Assembly: GCA_031178805.1 (NCBI GenBank)
Contig: JAPSIJ010000007.1
Span: 1-16,509, forward strand
Direction: 5' to 3'
Length of the DNA: 16,509 nt
DNA from: Cellulomonas sp.
GTDB lineage: Bacteria; Actinomycetota; Actinomycetes; Actinomycetales; Cellulomonadaceae
Part shown: positions 7,571 to 14,769 of the stretch, in pieces
Layout of the letters: the number at the start of each line of letters is the position of its first letter
How positions within the stretch are numbered: position 1 is the first letter of the stretch
Made by a program: the position numbers and the translations under genes
The notes under the pieces: generated by a model
The model's input: only the letters and a program-made list of their open reading frames with translations
Databases searched by the model: none
What the model was told of the DNA's origin: nothing

Positions 7571-9265
7571 TCAGGCCGGCTCCTCCGTGGCCTGCTCCAG
7601 GTCCTCCGCGTCGACGATCCGGTACGCGTAGCCCTGCTCGGCGAGGAACCGCTGCCGGTGCTGGGCGAAGTCCTGGTCCACGGTGTCCCGCGCGACGACG
7701 GCGTAGAAGTGCGCCGTGCGGCCGTCGCCCTTGGGCCGCAGCAGCCGGCCGAGGCGCTGCGCCTCCTCCTGCCGCGAGCCGAACGAGCCGGACACCTGGA
7801 TGGCGACCGAGGCCTCGGGCAGGTCGATGGAGAAGTTGGCCACCTTGGACACCACCAGCGTGGTGATCTCCCCGGCGCGGAACGCGTCGAACAGCCGCTG
7901 CCGCTCGTTCACGGCGGTGGACCCGGTGATCACCGGGGCGCCGATGTCGTCGGCCAGCTCCTCGAGCTGGTCGATGTACTGGCCGATCACCAGCAGCGGC
8001 TCGCCCGCGTGCTTCGCCACCAGCCGCCGGACCACCTCGGCCTTGCCCGGGGCGCTCGCCGCGAGGCGGTACTTGTCCTCCGGCTCGGCGGTCGCGTAGA
8101 GCATCCGGTCCCGCTCGGGCAGCGTGAGGCGCACCTCGACGCAGTCCGCCGGGGCGATGTAGCCCTGGGACTCGATGTCCTTCCACGGGGCGTCGTACCG
8201 CTTCGGGCCGATCAGGCTGAACACCTCGTCCTCGCGGCCGTCCTCCCGGACCAGCGTCGCGGTGAGGCCCAGCCGGCGCCGGGCCTGCAGGTCGGCGGTC
8301 ATCCGGAAGATCGGCGCGGGCAGCAGGTGCACCTCGTCGTAGACCACCAGGCCCCAATCCCGGGCGTCGAGCAGCTCCAGGTGCGGGTAGACGCCCTTCC
8401 GGCGCATGGTCAGCACCTGGTAGGTCGCGATGGTGACCGGGCGGATCTCCTTGCGGGCGCCCGAGTACTCGCCGATCTCGTCCGCGGTCAGCGTGGTGCG
8501 GCGGATCAGCTCGTCGCGCCACTGCCGCGCGGACACGGTGTTGGTGACCAGGATCAGCGTGGTGGTCTTGGACCGGGCCATCGCCGCGGCGCCGACCAGC
8601 GTCTTGCCGGCGCCGCAGGGCAGCACGACCACGCCGGAGCCGCCGTGCCAGAACCCGTCGGCGGCCTCAGCCTGGTAGGGCCGCAGCTGCCAGGGGCGCG
8701 GGTTGCCGGCGGCGTCCGGGTTCGACTCGCCGGAGGTGTCCAGGTCGATCGGGTGCGCCTCGCCGTCCACGTACCCGGCGAGGTCCTCGGCGGGCCAGCC
8801 GAGCTTGAGCAGCGCCTGCTTCAGCGTGCCGCGCTGCGAGGGGTGCACCACGACGTCGGTGTCGTCCACCCGCTCGCCGACCAGCCCGGCGGTGCGCTTG
8901 GACCGCAGCACCTCGGCGAGGACCGCGGCGTCCAGGGCGTGCAGCACCAGGCCGTGCACCGGGTGCGCGACCAGCTGCAGCCGGCCGTACCGGGACATCG
9001 TCTCGGCGACGTCGACCAGCAGGGCGTGCGGCACGGGGTAGCGGGAGTACTCCAGCAGCGTGTCGACGACCTGCTCGGCGTCGTGCCCCGCCGCCCGGGC
9101 GTTCCACAGGCCCAGCGGGGTCAGCCGGTAGGTGTGCACGTGCTCCGGGGCGCGCTCGAGCTCGGCGAACGGCGCGATCGCCCGGCGGCAGGCCTCGGCC
9201 TGGTCGTGGTCGACCTCCAGCAGCAGCGTCTTGTCGCTCTGGACGATCAGGGGTCCGTCGGTCAT
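7571..9265 (-). CDS. XPB-type superfamily 2 DNA helicase
   Basis: 564 residues from ATG 9265. Residues 1-170 form the N-terminal damage-recognition-like and Helicase_C_3-like region. Then come helicase core 1 with Walker A GAGKT (218-222) and DEVH (310-313), the XPB signature RED (340-342) just after TATLV, and core 2 ending in motif VI QRLGRLLRP (503-511). XPB family enzymes unwind DNA 3' to 5'; in eukaryotes XPB belongs to TFIIH, and the mycobacterial form is Rv0861c (ercc3). All ATPase motifs are intact. Its ATG overlaps the upstream partner's stop by 4 nt (ATGA), with GAGGA as ribosome site. The Bax1-type nuclease that accompanies archaeal XPB is not seen here. The likely role is DNA repair or promoter opening; its exact bacterial role is not settled. 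Confidence 0.95.
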   Translation of the reverse strand: MTDGPLIVQSDKTLLLEVDHDQAEACRRAIAPFAELERAPEHVHTYRLTPLGLWNARAAGHDAEQVVDTLLEYSRYPVPHALLVDVAETMSRYGRLQLVAHPVHGLVLHALDAAVLAEVLRSKRTAGLVGERVDDTDVVVHPSQRGTLKQALLKLGWPAEDLAGYVDGEAHPIDLDTSGESNPDAAGNPRPWQLRPYQAEAADGFWHGGSGVVVLPCGAGKTLVGAAAMARSKTTTLILVTNTVSARQWRDELIRRTTLTADEIGEYSGARKEIRPVTIATYQVLTMRRKGVYPHLELLDARDWGLVVYDEVHLLPAPIFRMTADLQARRRLGLTATLVREDGREDEVFSLIGPKRYDAPWKDIESQGYIAPADCVEVRLTLPERDRMLYATAEPEDKYRLAASAPGKAEVVRRLVAKHAGEPLLVIGQYIDQLEELADDIGAPVITGSTAVNERQRLFDAFRAGEITTLVVSKVANFSIDLPEASVAIQVSGSFGSRQEEAQRLGRLLRPKGDGRTAHFYAVVARDTVDQDFAQHRQRFLAEQGYAYRIVDAEDLEQATEEPA

Positions 9266-11700
9266 GCGGTGTCCTCGTCCGTCTCGGAGGGTGGGGCGTC
9301 GATCGGGATGACCGCGGCCACGCGGTGCGCGGCGACCACGATCTCGGCGTCCCGGGCGGTGTCCACGACGCGCACCCGGCCGCCGTCCACCCGGACTGGC
9401 CGCACGCGCCGCCGCTCCAGGGCGCCGCGCGAGCCGACCAGCTCCAGCCACACCTCGACGTGACCGGCGGCCGCCTCGCGCAGCATCCCCAACGCCTCGG
9501 CGGGGTCGGCTGTTCCCCCGGACCACCCGCCGCCCCGGCCGGCCCGCGCCGCGGCGGTGCCGGCGGTGACGCCGGCCGCGCGCTCGCGGATCGTGGGGCC
9601 GGCGCTCGCGGCGGCCGGGCCGGTCGCGGGTGCCGGGCCGGCCGCGGGTGCCGCCCCGGCCGGGGCGCCGGCCGCGCGGGTCTCCTCGGCGCGGCGGGCC
9701 TCGTCCGCCCGCCGCAGCACGCCGATCAGCGCGGCGGCGCGCTCGGGCGCCGGGACGGCCGGGCGGCCGGCGTCGTCCGGGCGGTGCCGGGCCGCCGCGA
9801 CGCGCCGCACGGTCGGCGCCGCGTGCAGCACCTGGCCGTCGGGGGTCTCGGCGACCGGGGACAGCCCGTGCGCCCGCAGCGCGGCGAGCAGCTCGTGCAG
9901 CGGCGCCTGCGCGGCGAGCACGGTCGGCGCCAGCCGGACCAGGCCCAGGGCGGCGTGCCGGGGGTCCTCGGCGAGCCCGGCGAGCAGGGCCGGGTCCTCG
10001 GTGCGCACGTACGACGACGCGGCGCCGGTGCGCAGCCGGCCGTGCCGGCGCGCGGCGTCGCGGACGAGGTACTCCAGCGGCTGGGGCACCCCGCCGCGGG
10101 CGTGCCGGGCGAGGTCGGCGAGCAGCCCGTCGGCGGTGGCGCCGGCGTCGAGCGCGGCGCGGACCGACTCCGGGGTGAACCGCACGGTGACCGCGCCGCC
10201 GCGGGACTCCACCCGCGCGCAGGCGTCCAGCAGCGCCTCCAGGGCCTGGCCCGGCCGGCCCGGCACGATCCCGGTGAGGTCGGCCTGCAGCAGCAGGTCG
10301 TCCACCGCCGGGGGCAGCGCGGCGGCGAGCCCGGCGGCCAGGCCCGGCAGCGGGTCGTCGTCGCCGAGCAGCGCCCGCCCCGCGGCCGGCAGGGCGCCCG
10401 CGCCGAGCACGCCGAGCCAGCCCGCCTCGCGGAGCGCGGCCGCCACGGCGTCGGCCGGCGGCACCGCGCGCGGCGTGCGCCAGGCCAGGGCGGCGCGGAC
10501 CGCGTCCGCGTCGGGCGCCGCGCCCGGGCCCGCCCCGGCGAGCACGCCGAGCACGGAGCGGCGCAGCCGCGGCGCCCAGGGGCGCGCGAGCTCGGGACCC
10601 AGCGGCGCACGGGCGGAGCCGCGGTCGTCCCGGGTGCCCACCAGGGCGGGCCACCGGGTGGTCGCCCACCACCAGCCGACCAGCCGGGCCCAGCGGGCCG
10701 GCAGGTCCAGGGCCAGCCACTCGTCCGCCGCGGTGGTCGGCACGTGGTGCGGGGACTCGTCGCCGTCGTCGCGGACCAGCCCGCCCGCCCCTGCGACCTC
10801 GATGACGAACGCGGCCTCGGCCTCGGCGACCTCCAGGGCGGCCGCCGCGCGGCGCAGGTCGCGCACGCCGACGCCGCCGGCCCGCAGCACGGTGGGCGGG
10901 TCGGCCTCCCACAGCCGGACCAGGGTGGCCAGCAGCCGGACGGCGCGCTCGGCGGCGGCGGCGTGCTCGGCCTCGACCGTCGCCGGGTCGCGGTGCGGCA
11001 GCGCGTCGGCCGGCGGGGGCGTCGCGGGGGACCGGTGCGTGCGGCCCTCCCGCAGCACCAGGGCGACCGGGCGGGGCAGCAGCACGTGCCGGTCGTCGGC
11101 GCGCAGCAGCAGCCCGAGCCGCAGCAGCTCGGTGACCGCCTCCGCCGCCGGGCCCGTGGTCGGCCGGACGCCCACCGGCGGGCCCCAGGTGAGGGCGTCC
11201 AGCACGGCGCGGCCGGCGGCGGGGGCGTCCGCGAGCGCCGCGCGCGCCGCGTCGGGGCCCGGGTCCTGCGGCGTGGGGGCGGCCAGGCCGGCGACGGCCG
11301 GGCCGAGCATCTCCGGCAGCCCGGGCGCCGGCCGCAGCCGCGGGTCGGTGGCCCGCCCGGCGACCGGGTGCAGCAGCGCGAGCTCCGTCGCGGTGGTCAG
11401 GGCGGCGCGGACCGCGGGCGCCTGCGCGCGGTCCGCCCCGACGGCCGCCACCACGTCGCGCGCCCGCACGCCGGTGCCGGGGTCGGCGCCGTCGAGCAGC
11501 ACCACGACCGCCTCGAGCACCTGCAGCACGGCCGCGTCCAGCCCGGCGAGCGCCCGCTCCAGGCTCGGGCGGCTCGTCGCGCGGGCGGCCAGGGACGCGA
11601 GCGTGGCGGGCGAGGGGTGCGCCAGGTCCGGGCGCCGGAGCAGCAGGCGCGCCAGCTCCTCGTCCGACCTGCCGCGCAGGTGCTCGCTGAACGTGGCCAT
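9262..11700 (-). CDS. Helicase-associated (Helicase_C_3-like) protein, XPB partner
   Basis: 812 residues from ATG 11700. No Walker A or DEAD-type motif is present. Residues about 465-600 match the Helicase_C_3-like (PF13625) pattern: DLTGIVPGRPG, then VESRGGAVTVRFTPESVR, then PQPLEYLVRDAARRHGRLR. The N-terminal 230 residues look like winged-helix repeats rich in Ala and Leu, beginning with a SEHLRGRSDEELARLL segment. A low-complexity Ala/Pro/Gly linker (about 660-720) separates a small C-terminal domain. The same pairing occurs in mycobacteria (Rv0862c next to Rv0861c). The 4-nt overlap with the XPB gene argues for a stoichiometric helicase accessory factor. GTG codons at 11709 and 11706 are alternative starts, but the -10 at 11708-11713 overlaps them, favouring 11700. 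Confidence 0.88.
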   Translation of the reverse strand: MATFSEHLRGRSDEELARLLLRRPDLAHPSPATLASLAARATSRPSLERALAGLDAAVLQVLEAVVVLLDGADPGTGVRARDVVAAVGADRAQAPAVRAALTTATELALLHPVAGRATDPRLRPAPGLPEMLGPAVAGLAAPTPQDPGPDAARAALADAPAAGRAVLDALTWGPPVGVRPTTGPAAEAVTELLRLGLLLRADDRHVLLPRPVALVLREGRTHRSPATPPPADALPHRDPATVEAEHAAAAERAVRLLATLVRLWEADPPTVLRAGGVGVRDLRRAAAALEVAEAEAAFVIEVAGAGGLVRDDGDESPHHVPTTAADEWLALDLPARWARLVGWWWATTRWPALVGTRDDRGSARAPLGPELARPWAPRLRRSVLGVLAGAGPGAAPDADAVRAALAWRTPRAVPPADAVAAALREAGWLGVLGAGALPAAGRALLGDDDPLPGLAAGLAAALPPAVDDLLLQADLTGIVPGRPGQALEALLDACARVESRGGAVTVRFTPESVRAALDAGATADGLLADLARHARGGVPQPLEYLVRDAARRHGRLRTGAASSYVRTEDPALLAGLAEDPRHAALGLVRLAPTVLAAQAPLHELLAALRAHGLSPVAETPDGQVLHAAPTVRRVAAARHRPDDAGRPAVPAPERAAALIGVLRRADEARRAEETRAAGAPAGAAPAAGPAPATGPAAASAGPTIRERAAGVTAGTAAARAGRGGGWSGGTADPAEALGMLREAAAGHVEVWLELVGSRGALERRRVRPVRVDGGRVRVVDTARDAEIVVAAHRVAAVIPIDAPPSETDEDTA

Positions 11701-11707
11701 CCGCACC

Positions 11708-11737
11708 ACGATACGTTCCCGCCGCCGCCCGTGTCGG
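11708..11737 (-). promoter_or_regulatory. Leaderless promoter of the helicase-partner/XPB operon
   Basis: On the minus strand CCGACA (11732-11737) and TATCGT (11708-11713) are 18 nt apart, a fair -35/-10 match. The ATG at 11700 begins 7 nt after the -10, which puts it at or very near the transcription start. No ribosome site precedes that ATG. Confidence 0.6.
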
Positions 11738-12048
11738 CCGGGGACGCTGCCCGAGAGCGCTGCGCCGGGGCGCTGCCCGGGGCGCGGGGCCCGGCGGGGC
11801 GCGGGCCGGTGCCGGGGAGTACGTTCGCAGGTGCAGCCGTGCGCCGACGCACGCGTGCGGCCCGTCCTCGCCGACCCGGGAGCCCGCCATGCCGCTCGAC
11901 CACGCCGACCTCGCCGACCTGCGCGCCGACGCCCGTGCCCAGCTGCCCGACGTCGCCGCCCTCCGGCACGCGCTGCACCGCGTGCCCGAGACGGGGCTGC
12001 ACCTGCCGCGCACCCAGGCGCTGGTCCTCGAGGCCCTGGAGCCGCTGG

Positions 12049-12138
12049 GCCTGGAGATCACCACCGGCACCGGCCTGTCCTCCGTGGTGGCGGTGCTCCG
12101 CGGCGGCCGGACCGGCCCGGCGGTGCTGCTGCGCGGCG
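12049..12138 (+). repeat. Inverted repeat, source arm (90 bp)
   Basis: This part of the amidohydrolase gene encodes the region from about LEITTG to LRGD. Its exact reverse complement, 90 of 90 bases by hand comparison, is found at 12248-12337. It is in frame and makes sense for the family, so it is the original copy. Confidence 0.95.
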
Positions 12139-12245
12139 ACATGGACGCGCTGCCGGTCACCGAGGACACCGGCGAGCCGTTCAGCAGCGAGCACCCGGGC
12201 ACGATGCACGCGTGCGGCCACGACCTGCACGTGGCCGGCCTGGTG

Positions 12246-12255
12246 GGCGCCGCGC
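12246..12255 (+). repeat. 10-bp direct repeat, left copy
   Basis: GGCGCCGCGC, identical to 12335-12344. The two copies bracket the added DNA with an 89-bp period. Collapsing them to one copy restores the amidohydrolase frame. Confidence 0.92.
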
Positions 12256-12337
12256 AGCAGCACCGCCGGGCCGGTCCGGCCGCCGCGGAGCACCGCCACC
12301 ACGGAGGACAGGCCGGTGCCGGTGGTGATCTCCAGGC
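12248..12337 (-). repeat. Inverted repeat, inserted arm (90 bp)
   Basis: Exact reverse complement of 12049-12138, placed 109 nt further on. It falls inside the interrupted region and has no protein meaning in the gene's frame, so it is the added copy. The first breakpoint lies in an 8-nt stretch (CGCCGCGC) shared with the complement of 12131-12138. The return lies in a short shared GGC. Confidence 0.95.
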
Positions 12338-12344
12338 GCCGCGC
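12335..12344 (+). repeat. 10-bp direct repeat, right copy
   Basis: Second copy of GGCGCCGCGC. The following bases continue the true coding sequence (ARLLAARRD). It resembles a target-site duplication, but the inserted DNA is a local inverted copy and not a mobile element. Confidence 0.92.
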
Positions 12345-13206
12345 GGCTGCTGGCCGCGCGGCGGGACCGGCTCGCCGGGTCGGTGGTGCTGATGTTCCAG
12401 CCGGGGGAGGAGGGCGACCACGGCGCCCGGCTGATGATCGAGGAGGGCGTGCTCGACGCCGCCGGGGACCGGGTCGTGGCGGCGTACGGGCTGCACGTGC
12501 TCTCCGCCCTGCTGCCCACCGGGCTGCTCACCTCCCGGCCCGGCACGATGCTCGCGGCCGCCGACACGGTGCACATCACCGTGCACGGCCGCGGCGGGCA
12601 CGGCTCCATGCCGCACCTGGCCCAGGACCCCGTGCCGGTCGCCGCGGAGATCGTCCTCGCGCTGCAGGCGATGGTCACCCGGCAGTTCGACGTGTTCGAC
12701 CCGGTGGTCGTCACCGTCGGGCGGATCGACGCCGGCACCACGGACAACGTCATCCCCGCCACCGCGCGGATCGAGGCGACGGTCCGCTCGTTCTCCGAGG
12801 CGGTGCACGGCGTGGTGCCCGAGCGGCTGGCCCGGGTGGCCGAGGGCGTCGCCGCCGCGCACGGGCTGACCGCGACCGTCGACTACCGGCGCGGGTACCC
12901 CGTCACCACCAACGACCCGGAGGAGGTGGACCGCGCCGCGCGGCTCGTCGGCGGGATGTTCGGCGAGCGCGCCTGGTGGCCCTCGCCGCAGCCGCTCGCC
13001 GGGGCCGAGGACTTCTCCTACGTGCTGCAGGAGGTGCCCGGCGTGTACGTCGGCGTGGGGGCGACGCTCGCGGACCGCGACCCCCGCACCGCGCCCTACA
13101 ACCACTCCGCGCAGGCGCGGTTCGAGGACGGGGCGCTCGCGGTCGGGCCGGCGCTGCTCGCGGCGCTCGCGCTGGACCGGCTGGGCTTCGCCGCGGCCTG
13201 ACGCGC

Positions 13207-13222
13207 CGCGGCCGGGGCCGCG
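13207..13222 (+). terminator. Weak hairpin after the amidohydrolase locus
   Basis: A 6-bp GC stem with a 4-nt loop begins 5 nt after the stop at 13201. It could end the transcript, but in DNA this GC-rich such a stem can occur by chance. Confidence 0.3.
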
Positions 13223-13280
13223 CGACGGCCGAACGGGGGACCTCCGGCGCGCCTGAGCAGCGGATCCACCCGGATGAGCG

Positions 13281-13306
13281 CTCACATGGCGCCCCCCGGT
13301 GCCGAT
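13281..13306 (+). promoter_or_regulatory. FliA (sigma-28 type) motility promoter for the EAL-HDOD gene
   Basis: CTCA at 13281-13284 and GCCGAT at 13301-13306 are 16 nt apart. This fits the motility-sigma pattern known in flagellated actinobacteria (CTCA, 15-17 nt, GCCGAA) and the Bacillus SigD -10 core GCCGAT. It is the only clear promoter in the 164-nt gap and would give a leader of about 50 nt before ATG 13366. Confidence 0.55.
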
Positions 13307-13353
13307 GTACCCCTCGTCACGCCCACGACCGGGCGACCCGTGCGCGCCGAGGT

Positions 13354-13360
13354 GGAGGGA
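13354..13360 (+). promoter_or_regulatory. Strong Shine-Dalgarno site of the EAL-HDOD gene
   Basis: GGAGGGA, 5 nt before ATG 13366. It is the best ribosome site in the window and fixes this start. Confidence 0.8.
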
Positions 13361-13365
13361 CCTGC

Positions 13366-14652
13366 ATGGCGGGGATCACGACCGGGCAGCTGCCCGGGGC
13401 GACGCACGAGGTGTGCGTCGCGCGGCAGGGCATCTACGACGTCCTCAGCCGGCCCATCGGGCACGAGCTGCTGTTCCGCGCGAGCGCCGACTCCGTCGCC
13501 TCCGGGGTGCGCCCCGGCATCGACGACAACCGCGCCACGGCGACGGTGATCGCGGCGACGCTCACGGAGTTCGGCGTCGACGACCTCGCGGGCAACGGCG
13601 ACCTGTTCGTCAACGTCCCGCGGTCCTTCATCGTCGACGAGCTGCCCGTGGCCCTCGACCCGCACCGCGTCGTGCTCGAGGTGCTGGAGCACGTGCCCGG
13701 GGACGACGACGTCGTCGCCGGAGTCGAGCGGCTGCGGCGCCTCGGCTTCGGCATCGCGCTGGACGACTTCGTGCCGGGCGACCAGCGGTGGCGGCTGCTG
13801 CCGCTGTGCGACTACGTCAAGGTCGACATGTCGGACGTCGGCGACGCGCTCGCCGGGTTCGCGGCCGAGCTGCGCCGGGTCGCCCCGCACGCCGCGCTCG
13901 TCGCCGAGCACGTCGAGGACGAGCAGGACTTCCTCGCCGCGCAGGACGCCGGCTTCGACCTGTTCCAGGGCTACCACTTCCGCCGGCCCGCCGTGCTCAC
14001 CCGGCCCGCGCTCGCGCACCACGCGATGGTCGCCGGCCGGCTGCTGGTGCAGCTGGGGGACGCGCAGGTCTCCTACCGCCGGCTCGCCCGGCTCACCGCC
14101 GCCGACCCCGCCATCGCGCTCAAGGTGTTCCGCGTCGTGAACTCCGTGTCCGGCGCCGGCCGGACGGTGCGGAACCTGCACCAGGCGCTCGTCCTGCTCG
14201 GGCGGGAGCGGTTCCGGGCCATGCTGATCCTCGAGGTGCTGGCGACCGCCGGGCACCACGACGACGAGATCCCGCTGATGGCGCTCGCCCGGACGCGTGC
14301 CGCCGAGATCCTCGCGCCGCAGGACCCGCTGGAGGCGTCGACCGAGGCGCTCGTGCGGATCGTCTCCGAGCTGCTGGACGTCCCCGTCGCCGACCTCGAC
14401 CCCGAGCTGCACCGCTCCCGGCCGAGCGCCCGGGTGGTCGCCGCGTGCGACGTGCTCGACGCCTACCTCGACGCCATCGCCGAGGAGGAGGTGCCGGCGA
14501 TCGGGTCGCCGTACTCGGCGCTGCACGTCTCGCTCGTCTACCTCACCGCGCTGCGCGAGGCCCGGGCGCTGCTCGCGACGGTCTACCAGCCCGTGCCGCG
14601 GCTGCGGGCCGTGCCCGGCGACGCGGACGACGCCGACGTCGCGGTCGGCTGA
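13366..14652 (+). CDS. EAL and HDOD domain signalling protein
   Basis: 428 residues. Residues about 15-205 form an EAL domain of the YuxH/CdgJ type, where the signature reads ELLFR (34-38). Residues at the usual metal/substrate positions are still visible: Glu34, Asn83 in FVNV, Glu105, Asp133-Asp134, Lys152, Glu181, and Gln in FQGYHF. The loop after the Asp pair reads DDFVPGDQRW in place of the usual DDFGTG, so cyclic-di-GMP hydrolysis may be weak or absent. Residues about 210-395 form an HDOD domain (LARLTAADPAIALKVFRVVNS, then the HQALVLLG segment), which acts as a signalling or protein-binding module. Such proteins regulate motility and attachment in several bacteria. The FliA-type promoter and strong ribosome site upstream support a motility link. 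It is transcribed alone; the next gene has its own promoter. Confidence 0.92.
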   Translation: MAGITTGQLPGATHEVCVARQGIYDVLSRPIGHELLFRASADSVASGVRPGIDDNRATATVIAATLTEFGVDDLAGNGDLFVNVPRSFIVDELPVALDPHRVVLEVLEHVPGDDDVVAGVERLRRLGFGIALDDFVPGDQRWRLLPLCDYVKVDMSDVGDALAGFAAELRRVAPHAALVAEHVEDEQDFLAAQDAGFDLFQGYHFRRPAVLTRPALAHHAMVAGRLLVQLGDAQVSYRRLARLTAADPAIALKVFRVVNSVSGAGRTVRNLHQALVLLGRERFRAMLILEVLATAGHHDDEIPLMALARTRAAEILAPQDPLEASTEALVRIVSELLDVPVADLDPELHRSRPSARVVAACDVLDAYLDAIAEEEVPAIGSPYSALHVSLVYLTALREARALLATVYQPVPRLRAVPGDADDADVAVG

Positions 14653-14704
14653 CGCCGGGTGCGGGCGCGGCCGACGCCGGGCACGTGCGTGGCGGTGCGA
14701 CCGG

Positions 14705-14710
14705 TAGCCT
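14705..14710 (+). promoter_or_regulatory. -10 element of the cold shock operon
   Basis: TAGCCT in the 117-nt gap after the EAL-HDOD gene. Initiation about 7 nt downstream would give a leader of roughly 53 nt to GTG 14770. The -35 region (CACGTG at 14682-14687) is not a consensus match. Confidence 0.45.
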
Positions 14711-14719
14711 GGTGACCGT

Positions 14720-14738
14720 GCGGACCCACGCGGTCCGC
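14720..14738 (+). promoter_or_regulatory. Stem-loop in the 5' leader of the cold shock gene
   Basis: A perfect 7-bp stem (14720-14726 with 14732-14738) with a 5-nt loop, starting within a few bases of the expected transcript 5' end. Cold shock mRNAs in other bacteria use leader structure for stability or temperature control. That role here is inferred from position only. The ribosome site AGGGG (14759-14763) lies outside the stem. Confidence 0.5.
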
Positions 14739-14769
14739 CTCCTTCTCGACGACACACCAGGGGATCGCA

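Larger units (their letters stand above)
11889..13201 (+). pseudogene. M20-family amidohydrolase/aminoacylase, interrupted by an 89-bp inverted insertion
   Basis: Begins at ATG 11889 with GGGAG six bases upstream. The first reading frame gives the N-terminal zinc half: RGDMDALPVTEDTG (82-95) and HACGHDLH with Cys109 and His111. At about codon 122 it runs into foreign-frame sequence and stops at 12390-12392. The second frame resumes as VVLMFQPGEEG and continues through the HGRGGHGSMPH dimerisation-side motif and NHSAQARFEDG to TGA 13199-13201. Removing 89 nt between the two 10-bp direct repeats joins the halves in frame, restoring LVGAARLLAARRDRLAG and a 407-residue protein of normal family length. 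Intact members hydrolyse N-acyl amino acids (hippurate hydrolase type) in the cytosol. As written the gene cannot make a full enzyme. Whether this is a true mutation or an assembly fault cannot be decided here. Confidence 0.9.

Noticed and set aside
11710..11888. A small gene or RNA between the helicase-partner and amidohydrolase genes
   Set aside because: The gap holds the leaderless promoter of the leftward operon and a poor TACGTT (11820-11825) for the rightward gene. No start/ribosome-site pair or stable RNA-like fold was seen.
12246..12344. Insertion sequence or MITE with a 10-bp target-site duplication
   Set aside because: The inserted DNA is an exact inverted copy of sequence 109 nt upstream in the same gene, with no terminal inverted repeats of its own and no transposase. 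A template switch or an artefact explains it better.
7571..13285. A single minus-strand reading frame spanning XPB and continuing far upstream
   Set aside because: Only 7571-9265 has protein-like composition and family motifs. Beyond 9265 the frame is Arg/Ala/Gly-rich shadow of the helicase-partner and amidohydrolase genes, which is common in very GC-rich DNA.
9325..13365. Long plus-strand open frame running into the EAL-HDOD gene
   Set aside because: It is antisense to the helicase-partner gene and crosses the amidohydrolase out of frame. The real start is ATG 13366 with its strong ribosome site.
14718..14769. Leaderless GTG at 14718 as a leader peptide or earlier cold shock start
   Set aside because: It is out of frame with the cold shock gene (52 nt offset) and its product runs on as Arg-rich shadow sequence with no sensible stop before the gene.
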